Below are positions 54,766-64,000 of a stretch of 64,000 nucleotides of DNA, piece after piece; position 1 is the first letter of the stretch; each line of letters begins with the position of its first letter. The translations under genes were made by a program, and so were the position numbers. The notes below the pieces were generated by a model. That model did not search any database and was not told where the DNA came from. It was given only the letters and a program-made list of their open reading frames with translations. This DNA is from Nephrocerus scutellatus (lineage: Eukaryota > Arthropoda > Insecta > Diptera > Pipunculidae). The DNA is taken from positions 48,423,981 to 48,487,980 of the forward strand of contig OX352763.1 in the NCBI GenBank assembly GCA_947095585.1, in the 5' to 3' direction.

Positions 54766-55104
54766 TTACACGAGAGCACCAGCGAATCGAACTGTTCCAC
54801 TATGCTCACGTAAACTAACTTCCGGGAACTTGATGCCAGTACGTGATCCTGAAGCGGACTCGCGATCAGGTGTGAGTCTTGCTGTAGCGTGTAGCATTGT
54901 TGTGGTTGTCTGGGATTGATGTGGCATTGTTGACAATGGCTGTTGTGGTGGATCGATGGTGTTTTCTCCTTCGGGGTTATTTAAAATGAACCCAACTCCT
55001 TGCACAAATGTATAGCTGGGTTGAGCTGGCATCGTAATCGTCTGGGTATTGTGCTGTTTGACTTCATAATTTGGTGCTATTTCTTCACTCTGAAACTCCA
55101 TCAA
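54766..55104 (-). CDS. Hypothetical Gln/Thr-rich frame of 112 residues
   Basis: Starts MMEFQSEEIAPNYEVKQHNT and contains PQQPLSTMPHQSQTTTTMLH. Low-complexity, without recognised domain. It could be the N-terminal part of a retroelement gag, given that it lies between LINE and copia pieces on both sides, or a chance frame. Confidence 0.25.
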   Translation of the reverse strand: MMEFQSEEIAPNYEVKQHNTQTITMPAQPSYTFVQGVGFILNNPEGENTIDPPQQPLSTMPHQSQTTTTMLHATARLTPDRESASGSRTGIKFPEVSLREHSGTVRFAGALV

Positions 55105-55149
55105 ATTCTACTGCGCTCCCTTAGCAATCTATAACTCTAGCTCACTGCA

Positions 55150-55800
55150 GCCGCAGGTTTTAAGGCGCAGCGAAAGGGAGCGCCAAATACCAGGCAAGTA
55201 CAAAGGTTTCGTTATTGAACCAGATAATTTTCCCTCATCTTTACATTTTGAAGGTAAAATATCTGAAACAACTGAGCAAAGTATGTCATCGGGTCAACCA
55301 AATTTGATGTCTAACGATCAAACAGAGCTTCTACATGGATTCGCAGGACTTGTAGCGCCTCCATTGTATCAGAATCGACCAGTTTTGGCTTGTAACCATC
55401 AAGTCAATTATCCGAAGAAATCTACATGGAACAGCCTGCATACTTTAAGGACAAAAACAATCCGTCACTAGTTTGTCGTTTGAATAATGTTTTATATGGA
55501 TTAAAGCAGTCCAGTAGAGTCTGGAATCACGAACTAGACCGAGCACTTTAATAATTTGGATTACAAAAGTCGAAGCATGATCCTTGCTTACACTATAAAA
55601 TAAAATAAATACTACATAAGCATTTTCACAACAAAAAACTTGGCGACACTACACAAATTCTTGGAATGCGAATCACTCAACGACAAGATACGAGTAAAAT
55701 TGAGCTGGATCAAGAGCAGTACATTGAAAAATTCTCGATGAATTCGGAATAAAGGACGCAAATCTGTCAAGACACCAATGAATCCAAGTCAAAAATTGGC
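55150..55800 (+). pseudogene. Ty1/copia linker and reverse transcriptase fragment
   Basis: Read in pieces: RRSERERQIPGKYKGFV (the integrase-RT linker of copia), SEEIYMEQPAYFKDKNNPSL followed by VCRLNNVLYGLKQSSRVWNH, then KSKHDPCLHY, and near 55760 NPSQKL. This belongs to the same polyprotein order as the integrase at 53107-53473. The catalytic YVDD motif is not found; sequence after CLHYKIK is broken. Stops and frameshifts are frequent. Confidence 0.75.
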
Positions 55801-55987
55801 AAATAAAATACGCCTAATATATATTTCTATTCCGTTTGTATTACTCTCTCTTATAATTATCGCCGAAACCTTTATCGTTGTCGCGGATAAGTTGTCTGAA
55901 AAAACGCACCTATTAATGCTTACTTATTTATCTGCAATAGTATTTTTCCAAAGATTTACTATTAAATATTTTTGGTCAAAACTTTAA
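55801..55987 (+). other. Hydrophobic open frame, unknown
   Basis: Following the copia NPSQKL piece in the same frame, about 60 residues (IRLIYISIPFVLLSLIIIAE, then a polar part, then MLTYLSAIVFF) form two possible membrane segments. This is not copia-like. It may be a fragment of an insect chemoreceptor or other membrane protein, or a chance AT-rich frame. Confidence 0.2.
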
Positions 55988-56250
55988 AAAAGTATATCGT
56001 TTTTACTTTCTTTTGCATAGAAGGTTTAGTAATCATGAAATCTGGTAATTGAAAATTGACAACTGTTTCGTTGACTGTTCGTTTAGAGGAGTTTAAACAT
56101 ACACAATGAATACAGTATTTTATTGTGTATTTGGTATTATTTTTTTTATTGGTGTATTTTCGATTTGGGGTACCTAGACATAGAAAACTAAAATTGTGGT
56201 AAAATACCCCAAAAAGGGATAGATTTGAGATAGATTTATGGAAAATAAAT

Positions 56251-56592
56251 TGTAACGAGTTTGCTGAGTGACGCTCGTTGGACCCAGGGTTCGTTTTTGA
56301 GAATGTGTTACAAATTAAAAAGTTCGAGTCGGTTTTTTATTTATTTATTCATTGTTTTTATTATGTTTTCCTTTTCGTGCTGTATTTATATATAACTTAA
56401 TCTACTTATAATTATATAAAAAGAATAACGCAATAATACTTAACTAAGCGGTCCGTCGGTCGGTTGGTTGCATTGGTCAAGCGAGTGCTTGGCCCTATAC
56501 GATGCTGGTCGGTGCACCGAAGAGGGGTGAAGTAGAACTCACAAACTCGGTGGTTCCTGTGAATAGTAGCAGTGAGGGCGGGTTTGTTACAA
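56251..56592 (+). repeat. Candidate solo LTR
   Basis: TGTAACGAGTTTGC at 56251 and GGGTTTGTTACA ending at 56592 could be the inverted ends of an LTR. No target duplication was recognised. A 35-base unit (TAGTAGCAGTGAG, GTTACAACACTACAC) is doubled across the right end at 56565-56605 and 56620-56660, which weakens the boundary. 56040-56250 shows no gene. Confidence 0.3.
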
Positions 56593-56789
56593 CACTACAC
56601 TATAAAAATAGGTGTTTGTGTAGTAGCAGTGAGCGTGGTTGTGTTACGACGCTACACGTTCACTGCACAAAACAAAAAAACAATTGCACTATCTTATTCC
56701 TTCTTTGGAATTTGAAAACCTGCTGTTTGGCTGGTTTTGACATTCGAATTCCTCATTCGGATTCCAAATAAAATACAGCTATTCATGTC

Positions 56790-58186
56790 GATTATAGAAT
56801 TCGCTGGATTTACTGCGGCGGGAGTTCCTTCAATTCGCATCCAGGGGATATAACTTTAAAATTCGCAGGTCCAAATGCTTTTAATTCTAAAAATTCATTG
56901 TGAATTTGGAATCCATTCATTAAAGCTGCTGTCGCCTTAATTATACATTCGGAACTACCCATGTCTATGAAAGCATTAAAGTTCTTTCCACCCACACAAA
57001 CTTTCTTCAAATATTTTTCAGCTCCGCTTGATGCATATCCTATCACTTGATTTATGTTGGCACGAAATTCTTGACATTGACGAGAAATATGCCCCTTTTT
57101 CTTGCATTTGAAGCACGTTGGTTCTTGCTTGGGATCTGGGCAATTACGTGACAGATGACCATTAGTACCACAGTTATAACATACAAAATACTTCATACGT
57201 TCAGTTTTGTTTAACTCATTACGAACATATTCTTTCTTTGTTTCGGATTGTTCTATTCTGGAAGGTCTAATTCGTTCTCCTCTTATGTTTGACATTTTCT
57301 CTTGTTTGAGGATAGAATGTAGAAGTTCATCCGCATCTATATGTCGACATCCTAAAATTAATTCTTTAGTTTCGTCAAAAATTAATTTTAAATTACGGCA
57401 AAGATCATACTTATCGTGAAAATATGTAGTTACTGTTTCATTGCGTTGTTGATTTCTGCTGACCATTCGTTGCCACTGAGTCGTGACATTTTCTTGGACG
57501 AGAAATGTTTTTTTAAACGCCGTTTGGAAGTCGGGCCAGGTTGAAATTTCTTCGGTTCTTGCTCTGAACCATCGTTTAGCTCCTCCCACTAAGTTAGTCC
57601 TAGCAGTATCCAACGCATATCCGTATGACCAGTGATGAAGCTGACGCATATTATCTATGTTATTTATCCATGATTGTGCTACCGAAACATCACCTTCTCC
57701 ATCGAACTGCTCAATGTTTTTCATCAAGTCCGGCATTACATTATAATTGAAGGTTGTATTATCGTCAAATCTTGGTGTACTGCGAGCATTTGGTATAATT
57801 CGTGTCATACTTTGTATTTGTTCGATCAATGTATCAATTGTTTTGTCGCGTTTATCTAATTGCTCATTACGCAAATGGTTTTCTTGAACCATGTGATTGA
57901 ACATTCTTTCCCAATTACGATCATCATGCGTGTTATTTGATGGTAACTCAGTTCTTCTCGAATTTTCTGCACTTACTTGCATTTGTTCTCGTACGTTGCC
58001 GTTATCACTCAACGGTTGATTGATTTCGTCTACTACGTTTTGCTGTTCTTGTTGCGGTTCCTCATTATTAAACTGCTGCTCTGCTTCCCTTTCACGCTGC
58101 CTATTACGCTCTGCAGCTCTTTCTCCACGTTCAGCCATTCCAGACTTTTCAACTTTCAACCACGAAAAACACCTTTTTCCGTACAC
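56790..58186 (-). pseudogene. Ty3/gypsy gag with protease start
   Basis: An uninterrupted 458-residue frame runs from 58186 to 56810; the more likely start is Met17 (AERGERAAERNRQRE). A charged, coiled-coil-like N-terminal part (residues 17-130) leads to a retrotransposon gag core (about 150-290: RWFRARTEEISTWPDFQTAF). Two CCHC knuckles lie at 336-349 (CYNCGTNGHLSRNC) and 358-371 (CFKCKKKGHISRQC). The protease begins at 403-412, where the usual DTGS is DMGS (FIDMGSSECI). A frameshift at 56805-56812 leads into NPANSIIDMN, and the element is then cut at about 56785. No RT follows. The long open gag frame suggests a fairly recent insertion; the changed protease motif and truncation make the copy non-autonomous. 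Confidence 0.8.
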
Positions 58187-58555
58187 AAGAAATTCATATA
58201 GCGCGTGGTAATATTTCGAATCGCAAAAATATTAGGAAACTTTTCCATTCATCCCACTTCTGAAATGTTAGCAATATTTTATACTCTTTATTCCAAAAAT
58301 ATAATATATTAAAAAGACAAAGAAACAATCTTCCAAGAAATAAATCGGCTTCGCACTCTTCAACAGCTTCTCGACGACTCTCCTCAGCCACACCTTCTTC
58401 TGACATTTTTCTAACATCAACGATTGACAACTCCAACTCGTTCCTTTTTCGACGTTACCAGATAGCAACATTTTTGCTAACATATGAAAAGCTACTGGTG
58501 AAGTCAATAAATAAATACTGGATACTCCTGGATCAAATCATTAGCTTCGTCGTTA
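58187..58555. other. No recognised gene
   Basis: The 5' flank of the gag frame, perhaps the leader or LTR of that element. Minus-strand frames here include an acidic stretch (VRKMSEEGVAEESRREAVEE) without known similarity. Confidence 0.35.
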
Positions 58556-58765
58556 CACACGTTTGTGGCAAATCGGATAAGCAGAATTCAAGAGCTTTCA
58601 CACGGTTTTTAATGACACCATGTTTTATCCAAATTGAATACTGCTGAGATCATTTCCCGTGGTATTACTCCTGAAAAATTCAGTTCATGCTCCATATGTT
58701 TTCGGACCACTTGTTACATGGAACTAAGGAATTTCGCTTAAACCAAAACGACTTCTGACACACCA
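58556..58765 (+). pseudogene. BEL-Pao pol fragment (region after RNase H)
   Basis: The plus strand gives VANRISRIQEL and, after two stops, LSKLNTAEIISRGITPEKFS. The F/VANR-SRIQE and N-AD/E-ISRG motifs are characteristic of the A17-type pol region of BEL-Pao elements. Stops and frameshifts are frequent. Confidence 0.65.
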
Positions 58766-58929
58766 AATGACATCGAATGGCAAAAGGCAATCAATTGTGG
58801 CAGTAGCAATACTAGCTTCAGCATCATTGGAAGCATTTATTTATGGAATAAACCACAGAAACTAGTACTGAAGCCTTCCTCGCAGCACTGAAACATCAGT
58901 GCCTTAATCAGTCGAAGACCAGTCCTCCT

Positions 58930-59050
58930 AACACCAACAAGTTATTGTCTAAATCGTTTTATATGGACGATCTTGTCTTAAGCGTGCGTACAGAGGACGA
59001 AGTGCACAAAGTTTTTAAGGAATCCATGGAAATAATGACACGAACTTAAA
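58930..59050 (+). pseudogene. BEL-Pao reverse transcriptase fragment
   Basis: The frame NKLLSKSFYMDDLVLSVRTE followed by DEVHKVFKESMEIM shows the F-Y-(V/M)DD catalytic box of Pao-type reverse transcriptase. It lies downstream of a piece that should follow it in the polyprotein, so the fragments are rearranged or derive from two copies. 58765-58930 and 59050-59735 hold no clear gene; 59260-59335 is a diverged copy of the fragment at 25985-26075. Confidence 0.6.
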
Positions 59051-59734
59051 TGTTATTGAGGAACTTAAACAACAAAAAGTTACGCCAGTCAATTCCTTGT
59101 AAAGATTTTCCGATATTTCAGGGAGAATTAGGACATACCGTTAGACCCAAAACAACAATACAATTCTGGAATAAACTCGAGCCCACGGGTCTCTCATTAG
59201 GCCTATCCTCGGACGTAATAACCAATTCATGGGTTTCTCCTTAAACCACACCATATTTATGTTAAATGAATTCTCCGACATTGTGTTCCAGCATTTGTAT
59301 AATATGCAGTCATTTAATAGACACATCTTATATTTTCCTCTCCCTAATTTCCTAACGCTGTGCTAAGCGTTGTGTACTTTTTGTAGTAAAATTGGTAAAA
59401 TAATAAATTGATGTAAAAATCTCACACAAAAAAGGAGGGGAACGCATTAAAACACTTTTTTGTTTGGCACTGCCAAAATCACTTACGCCAAAATTCAACA
59501 TTAATAAGTCAGTTTTGTGACCTTCTTTAGATTGAAAAAATCGCAAATAGTGCAAAAAACTGCATTGAAATTCCCAAAATTTTAACTCATATTATATTTT
59601 TGTATTTTGAATTTCACTTATTTCATTTTGACAAATAACCAAAATCCACACAATCTTGTCTTAAGTATTAGGTTTTCCCCTTGTGATAGCGCCCTTAAAC
59701 AACAGTAAGCGTCTGAAACTTTGCTGAAAATATT

Positions 59735-60050
59735 GAATTTCCTTGTGCAAACAGAGTTACTTACATGACATTTGTGATTTAAAGAAATTGTTTGAAAATT
59801 GAATTGTCAAATTCCTTATATATTCGCTTCAAATTTTATCCGCCAAGAGTTTTCGTGAGGAATTTATAATTTTATATAAATTCTTTTTTAAATGTCCTTT
59901 TTTATTAAAAATTTTGAATTTCCTTGTGCAAACAGAGTTACTTACATGACATTTGTGATTTAAAGAAATTGTTTGAAAATTGAATTGTCAAATTCCTTAT
60001 ATATTCGCTTCAAATTTTATCCGCCAAGAGTTTTCGAGAGGAATTTATTT
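59735..60050 (+). repeat. Tandem duplication, about 181-bp period
   Basis: A unit from TTGAATTTCCTTGTGCAAAC through TTGTTTGAAAATTGAATTGT to TATCCGCCAAGAGTTTTCG occurs at about 59730-59862 and again at 59910-60043. The copies differ at about one base (TTTTCGTGAGG against TTTTCGAGAGG). A 48-base AT-rich spacer separates them. Confidence 0.85.
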
Positions 60051-60087
60051 TTGGTATTTAACTATAATTGAAATTATAATAATATTT

Positions 60088-60150
60088 GGCGCGACAGACC
60101 GTTGCATTCTAAGGCCTAGCTTCTCGCGATCATTTGTGTTGTGCGTGCAT
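60088..60150 (+). repeat. Short dispersed segment, also at 62585-62650
   Basis: GGCGCGACAGACCGTTGCAT, AAGGCCTAGCTTCTCGCGAT, and CATTTGTGTTGTGCGTGCAT recur with substitutions at 62587-62650. Its G+C-rich character differs from the AT-rich surroundings. It may be the head of a short interspersed element. Confidence 0.5.
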
Positions 60151-60628
60151 ATTTTTTCACACAATTTCGAAAATCACCTGGTAAATCTGACGAAAAATTC
60201 GGATCGGAAGATACGCTCGCAAAAATATAACTTTTTTTCAAAAGATAATGTTTTTGTCACAAATGGAATAGTATGACAGCCAAATACCAAATCAGAAATT
60301 TTCCTTAGAGTGATTTTATTGCGCTAATCTAAATACTCATTAGATTTCATTTAGTTACAATCTTATACATATGTTATATCTATCGGTGACGGTGGGCTTA
60401 TCAGTATCAGCATTTTTTAATAAATAAAAATAAGTTCTAAAATGATATTTCGCATGTCGCTTTTATAAATATTTAATATATAGATTCGAAATATATAATT
60501 TAAAAACTAATTTCTTATACGAAAACATTCACTAAATGAAAATATTTTAGTGGACGACCAGCCAGTGAGAAAATATCGCAAACCGTCTGAGTTCTGATTA
60601 ATTTTGGTATTGAGAAGCGATACTGAAA

Positions 60629-60813
60629 ATGGAAATACTGCATGGACTTGGAAAAATGTTTTGGTCAACAAGTATCTGGCTTCCTCCAAATACAACATGG
60701 GAAGATATCGCTCCAGGATCTCGTGAAGACGTTCGACATGCTGATTATAAAGATTTAATATGGCCATTACCATTAGCTGTAATTGTTATGGCATTGCGTT
60801 ACACCCTCGAAAG
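60629..60813 (+). CDS. schlank: Ceramide synthase, first coding exon (partial gene)
   Basis: ATG at 60629 (context CTGAAAATGG) opens a frame reading WSTSIWLPPNTTWEDIAPGS, then ADYKDLIWPLPLAVIVMALR and YTLER. The N-terminal WLPP-TTW-DIAPGS and YKDLIWP stretches match the start of fly ceramide synthase, an endoplasmic reticulum multi-pass enzyme that acylates sphinganine. The hydrophobic DLIWPLPLAVIVMAL segment is the first membrane span. The exon is 185 bases, ends at AAAG before GTTAGT (60814), and so leaves phase 2. The homeobox-like and TLC catalytic domains must lie on exons beyond the window; the intron runs at least 3.2 kb. Upstream, TTTTAG at 60549 could end a 5' UTR intron. Confidence 0.88.
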
Positions 60814-60914
60814 GTTAGTATTCATCTACGCAGTTAAGCCTTATGTGCATACTACAAAATTGAGTAGGTGTATTTTTATATCTTCGATTTAGGCGTTTCT
60901 ACGGCATCCGTTGT

Positions 60915-61385
60915 AACGATATTTTAGAAAAATGCATTTTTCTAAGTATTTAGAAGGAGGTATGGGGGTTAATTGGTATCATACGAAAGGTAATAAAAAT
61001 ACATTCCATTTAAAAATAGGGGCGTTTCTACGGTATCCTTAGTAGTTTTTAGAAGGAGGTATTGGGGTTAATTTTTAAAATTGGCCCACACCCATAAAAA
61101 TAGCATGGCTGTGTAGACCTAATTATCACCTTTCATTTGATACCAATATTTTGGCCCACCCACTTTTAAGCACTCCCCTTTTTACACTTTTATGGAAAAG
61201 ACTGTTTTTAACTCTTACTCCGTCGAGGGTGGTTCTATTGGCCCCCTTAATGGGAGGAATTTTTATTACCTTCCGTATGATACCAATTAACCCCCATACC
61301 TCTTTCTAAATACTTAGAAAAATGAATTTGTCTATAAAAAAAATCAAAACTTTGTATGCCCCTCCTACCTAAAAATCGAGTAACA
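60915..61385. repeat. Family A repeat in the schlank intron
   Basis: Units include AAGGAGGTATGGGGGTTAAT (60955), its partial doubling at 61050, GGCGTTTCTACGG twice (60892 and 61021), CCCATAAAAATAGCATGGCT (61092), and GGCCCACCCACTTTTAAGCA (61155). They are in mixed orientation. No gene. Confidence 0.6.
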
Positions 61386-62454
61386 CGTGTCCCGTAGTTT
61401 AGCCTTGATTTATAGCTGGGTCGGAATCTTTTATCGTTTGTAGCTTAAGTACTTGATTCGTAATGGCTGACTTACTACCTGGTAGTTGTACATAACATGA
61501 AGGAAACGCCCAAAATTTAATATGTTGAGAAGCACTCGTTTTTATAGTGCTATTATTAAATTTATTTAATTAAAAATCAATACGCATATATTATTACTCA
61601 GATTGCTCATTCACTCACTTTAATTTCATTTCACACACGCCGTGACGGTCAATTTTGTTCGTGCACTTGAACCAACTATGTTATAAACATTACTCCTCAC
61701 ACAGCGGCAGTTTGCTCGGTACCTATCAAGTACAATCCGGTTTCTATTTCTGACAACAATCTTTTGGACTTTAGCAATATTTGGTATGGTAATAGTAGTT
61801 GAAGATATGAGAGTCCTATAGACCTATAAGTCATACATTTACCCATTCTTTTAAATGAAACACCATGCAATTTTTAAGCGCGGTTTCTTGTTAAATTGGC
61901 CTTCCAAAACCAAATTACTTTTACACGCTGGGTTTTGTCTGAATGTTTATTTTTTGACGTCTCTTTTTATTTCTTGTTCGGTTCGCAAGTTATAAAGTTG
62001 TGTTTGCTTTAGCGAAACAAACCAAACGCAAACTGAGAACAGCGAATTCAGAGTAAAACAAATGCGCAACCGAACGAAAACCCTAAAGAAGATTGAGTGA
62101 TAAACTCGGTCGGTGGTCGACCCGAGGAGTTTTGTCTACCCCCGCCACCACACGTTTCTCAAATGCAAAAAAAAACCCCCCCAACCCAACCCAAGTGCTG
62201 CAAAATCGCACTAACTGTTGTCATAGCTGTTAAAGCAATCGGTCTATTCTTTATTCAACCCGATATTCATTTCAGAGTAAAAAAATCGGACTGTGTATAC
62301 ACCGTGTCGTGCTCGGTTCACAACAAAAAACACATTACAGAGTAAAATTACCCCGGTTGAATAAAAAACACAGCAAATTTCCGACGTAGACAGACTGCTC
62401 GCTCGGGTTGAATAAAAAAACAGACCCTATATAATACTAATGTTAATTTTTTTT
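61386..62454. other. Intron sequence, no gene seen
   Basis: AT-rich intron of schlank. A short repeat, CGGTTGAATAAAAAACAC-like, occurs at 62353 and 62405. A C-run (AAAAAACCCCCCCAACCC) lies at 62170. Open frames here show no similarity. Confidence 0.4.
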
Positions 62455-62960
62455 CCTAACAACTTGCCCCAGAGCGCGCTCGAGCGTATATTTTTTCAAA
62501 AGAAAACGAACACAAAAGGCGAGAAATCTTTTGTTGCATGTTGTTGTTTGTTGTTGTTTGTTGTTTAGTATATATATATATAATATCGGCGCGACAGACC
62601 ATACGGTCCAAGGCCTGACTTCTCGCAACCATTTGTGTTGAGCATGCATATTTTTAAACGGCGAATTCAGAAGCTTTCAGTGACAAGTTATTACTCTCGG
62701 ATGTTTGTCAAACTATCGCGAGAGGGGGACACGGTGAAAAATACTTTGGTGTTACTGGGATTCGAACCATGAAACCCCTGCTCAGCAGTCCATGCTCCTA
62801 TCCACTGAGTCACGGCGCCCACGTTGTTTTAGTATGAAGAGTGGTAAATCTTCCAAAATATACAGATCTGTTTTCGCTCTACGGTAGTCGTTTTGAAGGG
62901 GAAACGAACAAGTTGACAGCCAAAAAACAACTTTGGGACAGAGTTTTAGGAAAAAAAACG
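62455..62960. mobile_element. Longer copy of the 17.5-kb MITE, with internal insertion
   Basis: Shares CCCCAGAGCGCGCTCGA (62468), AAAGGCGAGAAATCTTTTGTT (62515) and AAAATATACAGATCTGTT (62855) with 17476-17665, and ends TTTGGGACAGAGTTTTAGG. About 250 bases at 62570-62820, absent from the shorter copy, contain the GGCGCGACAGACC segment and a tRNA-like sequence. Confidence 0.6.
62747..62819 (-). tRNA. tRNA-like sequence, pseudogene or SINE head
   Basis: Read on the minus strand, 73 bases start GGCGCCGTGACTCAGTGGAT and end AACACCA. An A-box-like stretch (TGACTCAGTGGATAGGAGC) and a perfect B-box (GGTTCGAATCC) are present at the right spacing. The acceptor ends pair poorly, the T stem is imperfect, and the centre folds as CTGC-TGA-GCAG rather than a normal 7-base anticodon loop. 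It is therefore not a working tRNA gene. It may be a tRNA pseudogene or the promoter of a tRNA-derived SINE. Confidence 0.45.
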
Positions 62961-63429
62961 ACAAACGCTAGCACAATTAGTAGTTCGGTGATGACACTGA
63001 ACTTATGTTAATCTGACAAATTTGGTTAACAATTGCTGCGTTGCTTTGGCAAAGCCGGCTTAGCTTTACAAAACAACAGCTTTTGGCTTTAAATTTTCGA
63101 TGTTTTTTAATTGTTATGTGTGTTAAACAAAACACCGCCTTACGGTGAGCGCTATAACTAAAAAATGGCTTTAGTTATAAATCCTAAAAACTTTTTGGAT
63201 TTATTTTCAGCTTTATGCCTATGCGATTGTTGTTGTAAGCCAAGCTGGATTAGCCAAAGCAATACAGCAAATATTTCAACCCAAGATTAGCCTAGATAAC
63301 TTTTGTTACTTATGTTCACTGAAATTAAAATTAAAAAAAATGTACAAACTAATGAATTATAAAAAAAATACATTACATTTCTGTAACTATTGAACTTGAA
63401 TTTAAAAAGAAAAAAATGCATAAAAATTA
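62961..63429. other. Intron sequence, no gene seen
   Basis: AT-rich, unassigned. Confidence 0.4.
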
Positions 63430-63745
63430 AAATCTTTCATCTAAATTCTCAAATTGGAGATACACATGTGTGCAAAGTTTGAATAAAATCGGGTTGATTT
63501 TAAAAAATTATATGGGAGCCCCTCGGCCCTCGTGCCCGATTACTTCCAAATTTTTTACAAAAATTTGTCACCGTATATACACATGTGTACAAAGTTTAAA
63601 GAAAATCGGTCTACTTTTTAGAACTCGATCACTCCCAAATTTTTACAAAAAATGTTGTCACCTGTGTTCAAAATTAAATTTTGATAAATTAGGTTGAATT
63701 TCTAAAAAATTTATATGCAGCACGTCATACGACTAAACGGGCCTC
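63430..63745 (+). repeat. Family B repeat, three units
   Basis: GGAGATACACATGTGTGCAA (63456), GGGAGCCCCTCGGCCCTCGT (63512), and GTATATACACATGTGTACAA (63574), spaced about 118 bases. The start ATAAAAATTAAAATCTTTCAT is the known left end. The usual right end is replaced by ATGCAGCACGTCATACGACT. Confidence 0.65.
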
Positions 63746-64000
63746 TAGTTTTTATTATTTTACTAGCTGACCCGACAGACGTTGTCCTGTCCCACTTTCA
63801 ATAAATTTGTTTGTGATCGTTTTGTGAACTTCTAAAAAGCTATTTGTTTTGCGATATCGCGTCACAGTATTGGCAGAAATGCCCGGCGTTTCCCGGCTGT
63901 CCCATCCCACTGACCCCCGCCCACTTACACCCGCGTTTCCAGGCTGCCCAATCCCACTGACCCCCGCCCACTGACCTTCTGCCCACTGACACCACGCCCA
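63746..64000 (+). repeat. Terminal G+C-rich minisatellite
   Basis: After TAGCTGACCCGACAGACGTT (63768), a motif of the form CCCACTGACCCCCGCCCACT recurs at 63907, 63955 and 63980, with GCGTTTCC(A/C)GGCTG(C/T)CC linkers. It runs to the window edge, so its full length is unknown. Confidence 0.55.

Noticed and set aside
54766..55104. Assignment of the Gln/Thr-rich frame to a defined gag family
   Set aside because: Low-complexity composition gives no reliable motif, so it was left as hypothetical.
62747..62819. Functional tRNA gene
   Set aside because: The acceptor, T and anticodon stems do not form properly; only the internal promoter boxes are well kept.

Overview
This is an AT-rich insect genomic window, very probably from a higher fly. 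Two single-copy host genes are recognisable. One is a complete four-exon MED18 (Mediator head subunit) on the minus strand at 31136-34167. The other is the first coding exon of the ceramide synthase gene schlank on the plus strand at 60629-60813. Both are closest in memory to Drosophila proteins. The mobile-element families (jockey/CR1-type LINEs, Ty3/gypsy, copia, BEL-Pao, Harbinger, hAT, mariner, Helitron helicase) also fit a fly. The species cannot be named from the sequence alone. Almost everything else is transposable-element debris, much of it nested or duplicated.

Layout. 1-1.09 kb: a degenerate minisatellite. 1.08-15.14 kb: a pair of inverted Helitron-derived arms. The left arm was hit by a Ty3/gypsy element (2484-8710, 4-bp target duplication ATAA), whose 3' LTR was in turn split by a LINE (about 5556-8399). 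A two-gene Harbinger element (about 9240-11939) also landed in the left arm. The right arm (13603-15137) keeps the empty sites. 15.5-30 kb: dispersed repeats called here family A and family B, MITEs, an exact-looking 1.22-kb tandem duplication, a BESS-motif gene fragment split by a 671-bp insertion, hAT and LINE remnants, and a foldback element whose arms are short-period repeats.

31-34.2 kb: MED18; its 2.27-kb second intron is filled by family A and B repeats. 36.0-37.5 kb: a mariner-like element with two damaged head-to-tail transposase copies. 37.9-46.8 kb: a near-perfect 8.9-kb palindrome with arms of about 4.3 kb, each arm holding the same decayed jockey-type LINE plus a flanking segment (X). 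A further X copy (46.8-48.8 kb), a third LINE copy (48.8-51.5 kb) and a third-type X copy (51.4-53.1 kb) follow. 53.1-59.1 kb: broken copia, LINE, Ty3/gypsy (a long intact gag reading frame) and BEL-Pao pieces. 60.6 kb: schlank exon 1, whose first intron runs on rightwards through more repeats, a tRNA-like sequence inside a MITE, and a terminal minisatellite.

No operon-like cooperation exists. The biologically active parts are probably only MED18 and schlank; the rest records successive insertions and local segmental duplications. The most unusual structures are the palindrome, the datable nest of insertions, and the foldback element. I did not find a demonstrable new molecular system. Family boundaries for the repeats are by eye.
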